From Stropharia rugosoannulata (lineage: Eukaryota > Basidiomycota > Agaricomycetes > Agaricales > Strophariaceae), in NCBI GenBank assembly GCA_028532985.1, contig JANCIK010000010.1, positions 930,001-994,000 on the forward strand: a stretch of DNA of 64,000 nucleotides, written 5' to 3'. The position numbers were made by a program, and so were the translations under genes. Each line of letters opens with the position of its first letter. Positions within the stretch are counted from its first letter, which is position 1. Under the pieces are notes generated by a model. It saw nothing but the letters and a program-made list of their open reading frames with translations, did not search any database and was not told the origin of the DNA. This document shows, one piece after another, positions 18,948 to 29,139 of this stretch.

Positions 18948-21797
18948 ATGGGCCATATCTCCCCTGTGGTTGCGCAATGGCTTGTTGCCAACAAGTTTGT
19001 GACTGGAGTTCGTCTTGAGGACACCCCAGCCGGCAAGCCTTTCTTCTGCGAGTCCTGTGTGTACGCGAAGGCTACGAGAAAGCCAGTCTCTCGTGAGTGC
19101 GAGGGGGAGCGTGCGGCCGAATTTGGCGGCGAGATACACTCTGATCTCTGGGGACCAGCACCTATACGCACGAAGGGCGGAAAGCGTTATTACATCACCT
19201 ACACGGATGACAAAACTCGACTCACCAACATTGACTTCTTGAAGAAGAAATCAGAGACCTTCAACTCATACAAGGAGTACGAGGCCTGGGTGGACACACA
19301 GCATGGCGTGAAGATCAAGATATTGCACTCTGATCGGGGCGGCGAGTACGAGGGGAAGGAATTCACACTTCATCTCAAGAAACGCAGCACGCATGCGAAG
19401 CGCACTGTTCACGACACCCCACAGCATAACGGCGTTGCGGAGCGGCGAAACCGAGTCATCATGGAGCACGTGCGCGCATTGTTGCATGCCAGCGGCCTTC
19501 CGAAATCTCTCTGGGCCGAGGCAGCGCGGCACGTAGTGTGGTTACTAAATCGCACTTCAACTAAGGCTGTTGACGGCAAGACGCCATACGAAGCTGCTTA
19601 CAGAAAGAAGCCCGACCTCAGCAAGGTTCGGGAATGGGGCGAGAAGGTCTGGGTACGGGTTGAGGGCGGTACAAAGCTGGGAGGACGGGTACGGCAGGGC
19701 AGGTGGATGGGCATTGATGAGAACTCGAAGGGCGTGAGGGTATACTGGCCGGAAAAGGGTACCGTCTCCGTGGAACGGAACGTCTACTACGACAAGACGG
19801 GAGCACTGTCAGCCCCTCATCTCGAGGGGGAGCCACATCAGCCGCCGATAATGCTCGAGATGGATGCTGACAAACATACCTCGAATCCGACAGCACCAGC
19901 TGCTTCCAGAGCATCCACGGCACCCCCAGAACACTTGACAAAGCTTGAGGAGCCCGCCGAGGACCCGAAGCGATCCAAACGCATTCGCAAACCGTCGCAG
20001 CGTGTACAGGATGTGCTTGAAGGGCGTGGTAGCATGGGACAAGGGGCCGGGAAGCTAGTCGCAACGGGCATTCAATTACCATCTACACCAGAGCAGGTCT
20101 CAAGTGTGAGCGCTGACTCCAACGCTGCAGACTCCGTGCCCATGACCGAGCTAGCTGAAGTCTCGATGGCCGTGGATTTTGTGGAGGAATATGCTATGGC
20201 AGCCGAGATCAGCGAGGTCGAGGCGCTCGAGCCTACGTCACTTACTGATGCGCAGGCGCGGCCGGATTGGCCACTGTGGGAGGCAGCTATTCAGGAGGAA
20301 CTGTCGGCACTACGAACTGCAGGAACATGGGAGCTAGTCGATGCACCCAAGAACGCCAACATTGTAGGCTCGAAGTGGGTTTTTCGGGCCAAGAAGGATG
20401 CAGCAGGGAATGTCGTGAGGTACAAGGCGCGTCTGGTCGCGCAAGGGTTCTCGCAGGTTCCAGGGGTCGATTATTTCGATACATTTGCGCCCGTGGCACG
20501 TCTATCTTCTATCCGGACTGTCCTTGCAATTGCAGCTGCAGAGGACCACGAGATTCATCAAATCGACATTAAAGGGGCTTATTTAAATGGGGTACTCACC
20601 TCAGACGAAATTATATACATGCAGCAGCCCCCTGGTTACCCATCCCCTTCGTCTTCTGGCATGGTTTGCAGGTTGAAGAAAACCTTGTATGGCTTGAAGC
20701 AATCTGGGAGGAGGTGGTATCAGAGGCTGGTCGAGATCATGGTGAAGGAGCTAGGATTTACTAGGTGCGAGGTGGACCAGGCTGTGTTCTTCAGGAGATG
20801 TGGCGACGGAGACTTCATGGTGGTACTGGTGCATGTTGATGACTGTACCATTGTGGGATCAACAAACGATCTCATCACTGATTTCAAACTCAGCATCACG
20901 CGGCACGTGGACATCACGGACTTGGGCGAAATTCACTGGATTTTGGGCATCGAGGTGTGCCGTGATCGAGAACGGCACTCCATACATCTCTCACAATGTT
21001 CCTACATTAACTCTATACTCACGCGATATAATCTTGCGGATTTACGGCCCGTTTCCATCCCAATGGAAACAAATATTCATTTTTCGACTGCGCAAAGCCC
21101 ATCTACCATGGAAGAAATAGCAAAAATGCGGCACGTGCCATACCACGAGGCTGTTGGATCTCTCATGTATGCAGCGCAGGGTACGCGTCCAGATATTGCT
21201 TATGCTGTTCAGACTGTCTCGAGATACTCACGCAATCCTGGTGAAGCGCATTGGACTGCTGTTAAGCAGATTTTTCGGTACTTAAAGGGGACTATTGATC
21301 TTTGGCTTACATACGGCTCTCAGGCGACAGAATTAACCGGTTATGCGGATGCCGATGGGAATATGGCCGAAGATAGACACGCTATTTCTGGCTACGCATT
21401 TTTATTGCACGGCGGAGCTGTTTCTTGGTCCGCTAAACGCCAGGAAATTATTTCACTGTCAACCACGGAAAGCGAGTATGTTGCGGCAACATATGCGGCT
21501 AAGGAAGCACTTTGGCTTCGTTCCCTTATATCCCAAATTTACGACACATCTCTGGCAGCTACAACTCTATTTTCAGACAACCAATCAGCCATCGCTCTTA
21601 CGAAAGATCATCAATATCATGCACGCACGAAACACATTGACATCCGTTTCCATTTTATCCGCTGGATCGTCGAGAACGGATCCCTTCGTCTTGTGTATTG
21701 CCCTACGGACGAGATGGTTGCTGACACGCTTACTAAGGCACTGCCTTCCCCGAAAGTCAAACATTTCGCACGTGAGCTTGGGCTCGTGTCAATTTGA
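18948..21797 (+). CDS. Copia integrase-reverse transcriptase-RNase H part of polyprotein
   Basis: In frame with the upstream gag-protease ORF and separated from it by a single TGA. It begins in the pre-integrase domain (MGHISP). The integrase core carries the three acidic residues in IHSDLWGP, LHSDRGGEYEG and GVAERRNR. Next comes a Pro-rich linker with PSQRVQDV, then the reverse transcriptase (WVFRAKKDAAGNVVRYKARL, VDYFDTFAPVA, MQQPPGYP) with catalytic HVDD. The Copia RNase H follows (GYADADGN, LSTTESEYVAA, HIDIRFHFI). The stop at 21795-21797 abuts the polypurine tract. I see no frameshift, so the enzymes may be intact apart from the upstream stop. Confidence 0.95.
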   Translation: MGHISPVVAQWLVANKFVTGVRLEDTPAGKPFFCESCVYAKATRKPVSRECEGERAAEFGGEIHSDLWGPAPIRTKGGKRYYITYTDDKTRLTNIDFLKKKSETFNSYKEYEAWVDTQHGVKIKILHSDRGGEYEGKEFTLHLKKRSTHAKRTVHDTPQHNGVAERRNRVIMEHVRALLHASGLPKSLWAEAARHVVWLLNRTSTKAVDGKTPYEAAYRKKPDLSKVREWGEKVWVRVEGGTKLGGRVRQGRWMGIDENSKGVRVYWPEKGTVSVERNVYYDKTGALSAPHLEGEPHQPPIMLEMDADKHTSNPTAPAASRASTAPPEHLTKLEEPAEDPKRSKRIRKPSQRVQDVLEGRGSMGQGAGKLVATGIQLPSTPEQVSSVSADSNAADSVPMTELAEVSMAVDFVEEYAMAAEISEVEALEPTSLTDAQARPDWPLWEAAIQEELSALRTAGTWELVDAPKNANIVGSKWVFRAKKDAAGNVVRYKARLVAQGFSQVPGVDYFDTFAPVARLSSIRTVLAIAAAEDHEIHQIDIKGAYLNGVLTSDEIIYMQQPPGYPSPSSSGMVCRLKKTLYGLKQSGRRWYQRLVEIMVKELGFTRCEVDQAVFFRRCGDGDFMVVLVHVDDCTIVGSTNDLITDFKLSITRHVDITDLGEIHWILGIEVCRDRERHSIHLSQCSYINSILTRYNLADLRPVSIPMETNIHFSTAQSPSTMEEIAKMRHVPYHEAVGSLMYAAQGTRPDIAYAVQTVSRYSRNPGEAHWTAVKQIFRYLKGTIDLWLTYGSQATELTGYADADGNMAEDRHAISGYAFLLHGGAVSWSAKRQEIISLSTTESEYVAATYAAKEALWLRSLISQIYDTSLAATTLFSDNQSAIALTKDHQYHARTKHIDIRFHFIRWIVENGSLRLVYCPTDEMVADTLTKALPSPKVKHFARELGLVSI

Positions 21798-21804
21798 GGG
21801 GGAG
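21796..21804 (+). promoter_or_regulatory. Copia polypurine tract
   Basis: GAGGGGGAG directly precedes the 3' LTR (TGTTGG at 21805), the expected position for the plus-strand primer. Confidence 0.9.
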
Positions 21805-21885
21805 TGTTGGAATTCCGAGAGGCAAGGACAAATAACGACACGAGGATTGCCGCCGCCACGCGGAGTTCTTTCTGTGTCAAAGGTA

Positions 21886-23483
21886 CAGTGGCGATCAAAA
21901 GTATCGCACAGCCACCCCCGCATCACTTAAAATAGATCTACTCCTCGTAAAATATATGCAATTCAGATAAAAAGACATACAATGTGTAGCTAGATGTGTA
22001 TGGAACAGAAAATAAATACATCACATACTGTCTGATTGTTCATGATATAAAAATACGAAGCATAGTAAAAAAGGTACTGTGCAATTCTTTTGCTCACGTC
22101 CTGTCAGATGTGGGAATGAGCATATTCTGGAAGAACGGTTAAAGCAATTGCCTACCGGGTTTCAGTACTTTGTAGCCCCACCTCGGGCCTTCACCAACGC
22201 AGCTACGCGGCGAGGCATACTCTCATACAGAGTGTCGAGGGCCTTGCGCGGGAAGTTCTCCCATTCCTCCTGCAGTGCCTCCCACAGCTCCTCCTTGTTG
22301 CGTGGCAGAGGGTTGCGTGCACGCACAAGTGCATCCAATTGATCCCACACGTGCTCAATAATATTCATATCCGGGCTAGAAGGCGGCCAGGGCAACATCT
22401 TGACATTTTTGCGTGTGAACCATTCCTGAGCAACCTTGGATTTATGTTTTGGATCATTATCCTGCTGAAAAATGAGGCCTTCTTTGCCCGTATGCCGAAT
22501 TTTAAGATCCTTCCGAGTCCCGAGAAATTGTTTTTCCAGGATTTCGACATAATCTGGGCCGCACATGATGCCGTCGATGCGATGAAGCCTTCCCATGCCC
22601 TGTGATGTGATCATCCCCCACACCATGAGGCTTCCAGCGCCATGTTTAATGGTTTTCTTTAGGAATCGATCATCCAGGGCCTGTCCGGGCTGGAACCAAG
22701 CATACTGGCGGCCATCAGACTTAAAGAGCAAGAATTTGGACTCATCCGTAAATCCAACCCTTTTCCAGTCCTCAACCGTCCAGCTTGCATGTGCAAGTGC
22801 CCAGAGCCGGCGCTTCTCTCGATTGGCTGGAGAAATGTAGGGCCGAGACCTTCGAACACGGCACACAAGTCCATATGCCTTTAAATTGCGTGCAAGCGTG
22901 TGGCGAGACACTTGTGGGAACGCCTTCTTGACCAATTCAGTAGCATTTGCGGCTTCGGTTCTCACAAGCATTCGGGCTGCAACGCGGACATCGTGGTCAT
23001 CCAATGTACGAGGGCGGCCAGTTTTTGGATTTACATGGTAAGGATCAGCTGTTTTCTCAAAGCGCTTGAGTATATGGCCAACAGTAGTGCGATGAATACC
23101 AATTTCGGCAGCAATCTCATTGTCATTGAGTGAGAGGTTGTGGAGATGAGCAACTCGGGCAACTTTTGTGGGGGAAGTGTAGACCATATTCGTAGGAAGC
23201 TAGCTGTTAATTTTTTCGTCCAGCAGCGCTCTCAATCTTTTTAAAAAGCCCTGCCTTTCTTGCTGAAACATGTGAGCAAAAGAATTGCACACGTGTTTTT
23301 ACAATAAATTGTGCATTTTTAATGTGAAAGCCATTAATATATACAAAACATGTTTGCAACATATTCATTACATCCACACCTATGTAAAACAGTTGTTCGA
23401 CCCGACATTAAATAGTAATCTACATTGCGAGAAGGACATATCGGAGTCGTGTAGTGGCTGTGCAATACTTTTGATCGCCACTG
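21886..23483 (-). mobile_element. Tc1/mariner element (1,598 bp) inside the Copia 3' LTR
   Basis: Terminal inverted repeats of 30 bp at 21886-21915 and 23454-23483 start CAGTGGCGATCAAAAGTA and differ at one position. A TA duplication flanks the element (21884-21885 and 23484-23485), the hallmark of this superfamily. It contains one intact transposase ORF on the minus strand. Because it interrupts an LTR that is otherwise identical to its partner, it inserted after the Copia element. Confidence 0.97.
22162..23187 (-). CDS. Tc1-type DD34E transposase, apparently intact
   Basis: 341 codons without intron or stop. Residues 1-60 form a helix-turn-helix (ARVAHLHNLSLNDNEIAAEI...TTVGHILKRF) ending in the GRPR AT-hook-like motif (57-60). 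A second HTH spans about 65-115 (VSRHTLARNLKAYGL). The catalytic domain has D148 (GFTDESKF), D243 (FQQDNDPKHKS) and E278 (SPDMNIIEHVWD), with 34 residues between the last two: DD34E, the Tc1 class. The protein binds the 30-bp ends, excises the element and integrates at TA. The length is normal for the family (about 340). The intact frame and near-perfect ends suggest recent activity. Confidence 0.97.
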   Translation of the reverse strand: MVYTSPTKVARVAHLHNLSLNDNEIAAEIGIHRTTVGHILKRFEKTADPYHVNPKTGRPRTLDDHDVRVAARMLVRTEAANATELVKKAFPQVSRHTLARNLKAYGLVCRVRRSRPYISPANREKRRLWALAHASWTVEDWKRVGFTDESKFLLFKSDGRQYAWFQPGQALDDRFLKKTIKHGAGSLMVWGMITSQGMGRLHRIDGIMCGPDYVEILEKQFLGTRKDLKIRHTGKEGLIFQQDNDPKHKSKVAQEWFTRKNVKMLPWPPSSPDMNIIEHVWDQLDALVRARNPLPRNKEELWEALQEEWENFPRKALDTLYESMPRRVAALVKARGGATKY

Positions 23484-25897
23484 TATATTTTGGTATTCTC
23501 GTCACATATGCAATTGCTAGCCTCGATTACTAGCTATTTAACTACATGTCAATAACTACTTAAAAACTCTGACTGTTACATGTTTCCTTCTACTTTTGTA
23601 TGCTCTTTTCGAGCACTTATTCTTTTCTTTTCTAGTATATAATGAAGTGTACAAATCTGCTACACCTCAGTCGTTTGCACCCTCTTCGAGGCAACGAGCT
23701 GAGGCTATTCTTACACTTTGCAGTCGTCATTGAGGCTGAGCTGGAAGAATGGTGTGTAAGCAACACCTTTCTTCTTAGCATGGCCCCACTGGGTTGATAG
23801 TCGGTCAATGGCCTGCCACAGTCAGTAGCCGCAACACAAAATATATTCATGCACTTACCATGGCCGAAAGTGCTTTTGCGAATACTGGATCGTATTTAAC
23901 ACGTTTTTTTGATGTCGCCAATTGACTTGTGTACTTGAGTCAGGCTCCAGCAAGCCTTCAAAACAGTATCCTTTCCGTAAGTAAAACGCGCCTCCATTTC
24001 CGGCCAGGCATTTTTAAGCACGAGGTCGTCCATCATTAGGTCGATAGCTTGGTGTATAACATCTTGAATCAATTCCGGCTGCTTACGCAAAGCCAGTTCA
24101 TGCCCCTTGTGCGGTTTGATTAAGGTGGCATGAACCGGCCACTCAATGGGTATGTCTTCTTTTCTTGATACTTTCTCCCGTATGACGGGTTCCTAAGGCA
24201 TCAGCCAGAAATTAGCATCGAAAAAAATAACATAAAACCTCATGTATAACTTACCTCTCCTGCTAATTGCTCAGCATACCTGTCGTGTCCCTGCCGAAAG
24301 GAGAGTCAGTGTACAAACATATGTTACTCTTGTCATCTCACCTTGCTCCTCTTCTTGGTTTTGGATTGCTTTGATGTAGAGGTAATTGTCACAACTCTAC
24401 CAGACATTATGTCACAGTCGTCTTCATCTAATATATCGTCAATTATCTAGCGAGGTGGCAGGGGCTTAGGCATGGGAAGGGAGTGACCTCGGATCTCTTC
24501 AGGTGAATGGCCTGCTTTCTGCACAGGCGGAGCATATTCGTCCCCAACACTTGACTGGCCCTGTTTTGTTTTAACTCGGTGGCATTCAGGGCTGGGCACA
24601 CGGGCAGTACACTGGGTCGGTGGGGGAGTTAGAGGTGCTGAGCAGGACAGGGGCACAGATCGAGCGACCTGGGCTGTGAATGTCTGTAAGGCATCAGCCT
24701 GTTTGCCCTGCTGTTGGCATGTGTTGGTTATTTGACGGTACATCTGGGCCTTCGCGAGGCAGCCAGTGGGCGGAGGCAACCGATCGTCCATGATTTCAGG
24801 GCCCTAAATAATGTTCGTTGTCAATGAGAAATGTATGAAAAGTTGGGCGCACTCACATCATCAGGGCCTTCTAAAGAATCTAGATCCCCATCCTCATTGC
24901 TATCCGGCTTGCCTTTGTCGAGTGAGTCCTCCGAATGGTCGTCGTCGCTGCCACCAGAGTACGAGTCAACCTCTGACTCGCTTACAATCACGTTGGTGAC
25001 AGCTATGTGAACATGCATAGCACATGATGTAATCAAGTTTGTGGGCATTAACACAATTCTAAGTACTTACCACGCCATCCAGACTTGCATGCCTTGTACT
25101 CTGTGACCCCACTCTGGCCAGCTTTCTTGGGTGCTAAGCAAGATTTGAGCGAGTTTGGGGCAGATATAAGGGAACATTTTGCATGCCTACCTGGTATGTC
25201 TTCGTCAGAGTCTATGTAACGTCATTTGCGTTTGTGCTGAACTAAATATTGTTCAGTACCTATTGAGGCTAATTGTAACTGCAACATTACCTGCAACGTC
25301 CCCGTCAGAAGACGCCTCCTCCGCATTGTGTGTGCCCGGGTTGGCATGTTCATCCACTAACTCTGGTTCTTGAGCACATGCGAGTTCTTCTTGGTTGACT
25401 GTCCCATGAATCATGATGAGTGATTTATGTACAGTTAATGCAGATTTCATACCTTGAGAGCGTTTGCAGCTCGACTGGTCTCGCTTCCAGACTGGGAAGG
25501 ATGGGTGAGTTTTGCTTGACTTGGCGCAATGGATTCCCATACTGACCTGCATTTTTGATAGCCTTGTCTTTGGCCTTTCGGCCCTCTGGTGCGACAAGGA
25601 ACTTATAAATGAAAAACATTGCATGGAAAGTTGAAACTAAAGGGCCACTGACCTCGATGTGGGCGACCCGTATCTTTGTCCATCATTGCCCAGACCCAGA
25701 GCAACGGTGAGGTTGTGGGCGAGGAAAGTTGGGGGGAGCAATGATTGTGTAGCAGGACAAGAAGGACAATCGCGGTCAGTGGAAATTTTTACTTGTGCGG
25801 AACAGACTAATCTGAACCTATTCCAAGACCATGCAACGGCGTGTTCTGCCAGGCCTGTCCCGAGACGACCCGATCAAGTTGAATACACCCTCTCAAC

Positions 25898-26175
25898 ATG
25901 CCTCCTCTGTCGTGGCCACGCATTATAATACCCTCGATGGCGGGGTTCACCCAGACATGCCCCGGGTGTGGGCATTCTGACCTTAGTTGGACAGGATATT
26001 GGTCACATTTACGACAAAGCCCCGACAGTCGCTGCACAAAAGTCTTAGCAGAATTGAATGCAGCTTTACAAATAGATTCTGACGTTTCGAGCTCGAATGG
26101 CAGTGATTCCAAGGAGGATGAGGGGGATGAACTCACTGAAGAAGACGATGAATTAGAGAATTCAGACATTCACGA
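25898..26175 (+). pseudogene. Truncated zinc-finger N-terminus, Plavaka-like
   Basis: The ORF begins at ATG 25898, with an alternative in-frame ATG near 25940 (MAGFTQTCPGC). It contains CPGCGHSDLSWTGYWSHLRQ and then a Cys (QSPDSRC), followed by a Ser-rich and an acidic stretch (DSKEDEGDELTEEDDELEN). A C2H2-like finger plus acidic region is how the Plavaka transposases in this window begin. The frame is cut by the Gypsy LTR at 26176. The flank on the far side of the Gypsy element is not Plavaka sequence but a GH31 pseudogene, so the remainder of this gene is missing. Confidence 0.5.
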
Positions 26176-27128
26176 TGTGAGGTGCGAAGTTGGGTAGGAC
26201 GGGTCTGAAAAGCCTGTCTCTATAGTTCACAATGTGCGAAGGCAACGTGTGTACAACGATAGCACGTTGAAAAGGTTTTACTTGTTTTAAAACAAGGAGC
26301 TTCCAGTGTACGAGGTTTAAACAATGGTTTCCGATGCGAACTGGTATGAAGTGTGTAGGTAGAATTTAACCCTGAAGGAAGCTGGAGAAGTACAGAGATA
26401 TTCTACTCCTTAAATACTCGTCTGGTTGCCATGCCCAGATCGTTCCATATACATCCACGAAGATCCGACCGCCCGTGCTGTCTTTTTCTCGTCGGAAACC
26501 ATGCTGCACTACAGCATGCTTCATATCTTGGCCACAAATTTCCTTATCTTCGGAAACCAAGCCCAAGCACAAGAAATCTTCCTGTGGCCGGATCATCTCC
26601 ATGTTCACCCCTAAACATACATCTCCTCCAACCCTCTCTCCACACCTATGTCCCTTGTGTTTGTGTCGAGATTCTTCTTCTCTCTGCTACCACACGCCTG
26701 CATGTCATCGGAAACCCTTGCATATTGTCGGAATCCGTTGCCATATTTGTCCCAGGTCGTATGTATGAGTATTTCCATGTGATTGACTCCCTTGTGGGTC
26801 CATAGTTACATCAGATTGTTAATATTAATCTGATGTTGTCGGCATCAGAAGTCCAATATTGCTCTGATGCTGTTATCTTTCTTGATCTGCCATTGAGTTG
26901 TAATAACATCTTGAGTCTTCCTTGTGCTTGTCTCTTGTTTCATCATGTACATGTTTCATATCTTGCATCTTCATATCTTAGACTTCATATTTCGTGCTTC
27001 TTCTTGTTCTTTCAGTTTCCGATAGTAGTTTCCGATTGTCATGGCGGATATGTCGCTTCTTGTGTATCTATGTTCTGAACCTTATGGTTTTTCATGTTTT
27101 CACGAGGGGCCAGCCCCAGCCCCTCACA
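26176..27128 (-). repeat. Gypsy 3' LTR (left)
   Basis: 953 bp. A hairpin with arms ACATCAGATT/AATCTGATGT lies at 26808-26836, and a second, GCATCAGA...TCTGATGC, just after it. It has several TCGGAAA/TTTCCGA motifs. Confidence 0.96.
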
Positions 27129-27141
27129 TCTCCCCCCAACT
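27129..27141 (-). promoter_or_regulatory. Gypsy polypurine tract
   Basis: In element sense the bases AGTTGGGGGGAGA immediately precede the 3' LTR, the expected plus-strand primer. This position places the whole antisense region inside the retrotransposon. Confidence 0.85.
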
Positions 27142-27175
27142 TTTAAAACACCACCCTCCTGGGTGGTCAGAAACC

Positions 27176-27182
27176 TATAAAT
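27176..27182 (+). promoter_or_regulatory. TATA-like box before antisense ORF A
   Basis: TATAAAT lies 33 bp before ATG 27215 on the plus strand, close enough for a short-leader transcript. Only the sequence supports it. Confidence 0.45.
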
Positions 27183-27214
27183 TTCAGCCAAAAGCGTCGT
27201 CGCCATCAAGCACC

Positions 27215-27958
27215 ATGGACCCCGCAGCAGAAAGAATATTTCGCTCGCTCTGTTTTGCTCCAGGAAACCGAAGCCATGCATTCGTTGTACCAACAACCAT
27301 GCGTAAATTTGCGTTGTCCATCCGTCACCAACATGAAATCCTGTGCCTCGCCATCTACAAGGACATCCGCACACGCAGCGTACGAGAACTGAACATAATC
27401 GACCATGCGCAAGTGGAAGCGTACGTCCATGATCACCTTGATCACATGGTAAGCCCTCGAACTGTTTCACAGCTGGCCCTGCTAATGATAGCTCAGCGCT
27501 TATTGCTATGCTCTCGTGTCAACATGCGGCCATCAAACGAGCGTGAAATTGAGCGCATGATTCCGCCTGAATGCCGCTACCTAAGCGCAAGTGCCAGGCA
27601 TTTACTGGAGATGTTTCCGATGGAGGAACACGAAGGGTTCGAGTATTGGTCAACCATACTGCGGTTCATGGCACTATATGCTGAGGACACTGCCGATGCA
27701 ACCAAAGAAAACCAAGTCGACTTCAAAGAATTTAATGAACTGGACAGCAACAGTCGGTGGTGGATACAGTTTTCAAACTGCGTCAAAGCCGAAGACCCCC
27801 TTGAAGAGCACCTGCCCGCATTCAGGCCAGCTGCAACACCTGAAGACACATTGGATATCGAAGAAATCCCAGCGGCAATCTTTCATCTTCAAATGGCCGT
27901 GCCCTCCCAGCGTCCACATGCCAGATTCCGAACATCGGTGCGAGAGATGGATATATAA
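27215..27958 (+). CDS. Gypsy antisense ORF A, unknown protein
   Basis: 247 codons, intronless, ending in TAA. The frame is also open back into the LTR, but the ATG at 27215 (MDPAAERIFRSLCFAPG) with its TATA-like box is the natural start. The protein is helical and soluble-looking, with no signal peptide or membrane segment; segments such as EREIERMIPPECRYLSASA and EEHEGFEYWSTILRFMALYA stand out. I do not recognise a domain. It is transcribed against gag-pol and lies directly inside the polypurine tract. ORF B begins 38 bp after its stop in the same direction. Confidence 0.7.
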   Translation: MDPAAERIFRSLCFAPGNRSHAFVVPTTMRKFALSIRHQHEILCLAIYKDIRTRSVRELNIIDHAQVEAYVHDHLDHMVSPRTVSQLALLMIAQRLLLCSRVNMRPSNEREIERMIPPECRYLSASARHLLEMFPMEEHEGFEYWSTILRFMALYAEDTADATKENQVDFKEFNELDSNSRWWIQFSNCVKAEDPLEEHLPAFRPAATPEDTLDIEEIPAAIFHLQMAVPSQRPHARFRTSVREMDI

Positions 27959-27996
27959 AGCGTAGAGCACTAGTAGATAGTTCCGTAGCACCCACA

Positions 27997-28485
27997 ATGC
28001 AAGCACCTTTGCGTCTATATCTTCAATCCTTAGTGCTTGAGTTGCCCACCAATCTAAACGATTTCCGATCGCGATTTCCGATCCCATACGTCTTCAAACA
28101 TTGCCTTGATCCCTTCATCGACGCCCTAGAATACGAATACACACGAATACTCCAGCTTGACACACCCAACCTGCAACCTGTCATAAACGATCTCCGGTCC
28201 TTCTTGTTCCTAGGACAGACCATAGCAGTACACAGCTTCTTCAGATGACGTGCTGCCCTAACACAAGCACAGTATATTGCATGGCATGGTCGTCAGCATA
28301 TAGCCATACATCGGTCGCCTGTCGAGCAAATCACCATGGTCGAATTGAGGGTGTTAATGCATATGCGATACATGACAATGACATTTGGATACACCGGGCA
28401 CGAGATTCCCGAAATCAAGGAGCGCATGGACGACATTTTCTTCCAGTATCAACAGGCATGTGTGTGCAGAGTAGGCAACCCATAA
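27997..28485 (+). pseudogene. Gypsy antisense ORF B, unknown protein with one TGA
   Basis: ATG 27997 opens 83 codons (MQAPLRLYLQSLVLELP...) to a TGA at 28246-28248. The same frame continues for 78 more codons (RAALTQAQYIAWHGRQH...GYTGHEIPEIKERMDDIFF) to TAA 28483-28485. The uniform character on both sides, and the AGA-TGA-CGT context, suggest an original CGA. The protein is helical and unrecognised. Its 5' spacing from ORF A (38 bp) and its orientation suggest a cargo block transcribed together or in series. Confidence 0.55.
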
Positions 28486-28628
28486 CCAACAACCGGCAGT
28501 CGGAAATTAGCTAGATAATCTCCAGACAAGTGACATGTATCCATGCGTCCAGATCGTCCAATGCCAAGCAACCCAGCGCCTGAAATCCGCATAAAAGGAA
28601 AGGCAACTGGTCTGTCCAAACACCAGAA

Positions 28629-29139
28629 ATGAGCACCACCACTTGATTCACCGCATTATTGACCACAGCTGTGAAGAATCCAACGGACATCATGCAGGTC
28701 CTAGAGCATGCCATTCAGCCCACCATAGACCAATTGTTATCCGATCAAATGCTACCTCGTTCCGCAGCAGACACAATGGAAACACATCGGACACTTGCCG
28801 CCCTATGCCATTACGTTGTAAGTTGTCCCACTTGACCTGTTGAAATCAAACCCAATTGACAATCCATATTCTGCACAGAATGACCATTTTGAAGATCACA
28901 TATCCGCGAAACAATTCCGACCCCGGTCATCGTGGACATTACTCTTGCTTCGCCGGATCATGAGCGAATACGGAGCCGTTCTTGTAGACAGCAAGCAGGA
29001 TAAGGCATTAAGCCTACTCAAAGCAGCTGAGAAGCAGTCGCAAGGTTTCCGCCACTGCTACTTGTGCGAGACTGACTTCACCATAGATGGAGTAGAGAGA
29101 TGGAGGGACTGGATTGAGAGACAAGCCAATCAGCCGTAG
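28629..29139 (+). pseudogene. Gypsy antisense ORF C, spliced unknown protein with one TGA
   Basis: Exon 1 28629-28817 begins MSTTT, then a TGA (28644-28646), then FTALLTTAVKNPTDIMQVLE...HRTLAALCHYV. A GTAAGT..CAG intron (28818-28878) joins in phase to exon 2 28879-29139 (NDHFEDHISAKQFRPRSSW...FRHCYLCETDF...). The two-Cys CYLC pair near the end is not enough for a zinc domain. The intron supports transcription from the plus strand, opposite to the retrotransposon genome. Alternatively translation could begin at a later Met (MQVLEHAI). No family recognised. Confidence 0.55.

Larger units (their letters stand above)
16873..23715 (+). mobile_element. Ty1/Copia LTR retrotransposon with 5-bp TSD
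   Basis: The element runs from TGTTGG (16873) to TTACA (23715) and is flanked on both sides by CTTTG (16868-16872 and 23716-23720). It has two 311-bp LTRs; the 3' one is split by a Tc1 insertion. The domain order protease, integrase, reverse transcriptase, RNase H defines Copia. The LTRs differ at a single position (T at about 16918 versus C in the 3' copy), so the insertion is recent. Without the Tc1 element the length is about 5.24 kb. It sits inside a DUF6532-like gene in the opposite orientation. Confidence 0.96.
21805..23715 (+). repeat. Copia 3' LTR, interrupted by Tc1 (parts 21805-21885 and 23486-23715)
   Basis: 81 bp plus 230 bp make 311 bp, the length of the 5' LTR. The join reads CAAAGGTATATTTTGG, as in the 5' LTR, once the Tc1 element and one TA copy are removed. 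Confidence 0.95.
16316..25682 (-). pseudogene. DUF6532-like gene split by a Copia retrotransposon
   Basis: A minus-strand multi-exon gene starting about 25682 (MDKDTGRPHR...) and ending at a TAA at 16318-16316. The N-terminal half is low-complexity (acidic SDEDIPG and SGGSDDDHSEDS; a Pro/Gln-rich exon 24791-24447). The C-terminal half (24090-23716, continued at 16872-16316) has the DUF6532-type layout, with ELIQDVIHQAIDLMMDD, KNAWPEMEARFTYGKD and IPLVTLCVTGVYAGIYEYC...YSKHVSILDQL. DUF6532 proteins are abundant in Agaricomycetes and have no known function. The Copia element interrupts the codon reached by SLNDDCK and is flanked by a CTTTG duplication. Further damage is an in-frame TAG at 24449-24447 and a one-base insertion in an A7 run (plus strand T7, 23904-23910). 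Upstream exon borders are approximate. Confidence 0.65.

Noticed and set aside
27041..27214. N-terminal extension of antisense ORF A into the LTR
   Set aside because: The extension codes for LTR sequence that also occurs in the solo LTR; the ATG at 27215 with a TATA-like box is the simpler start.
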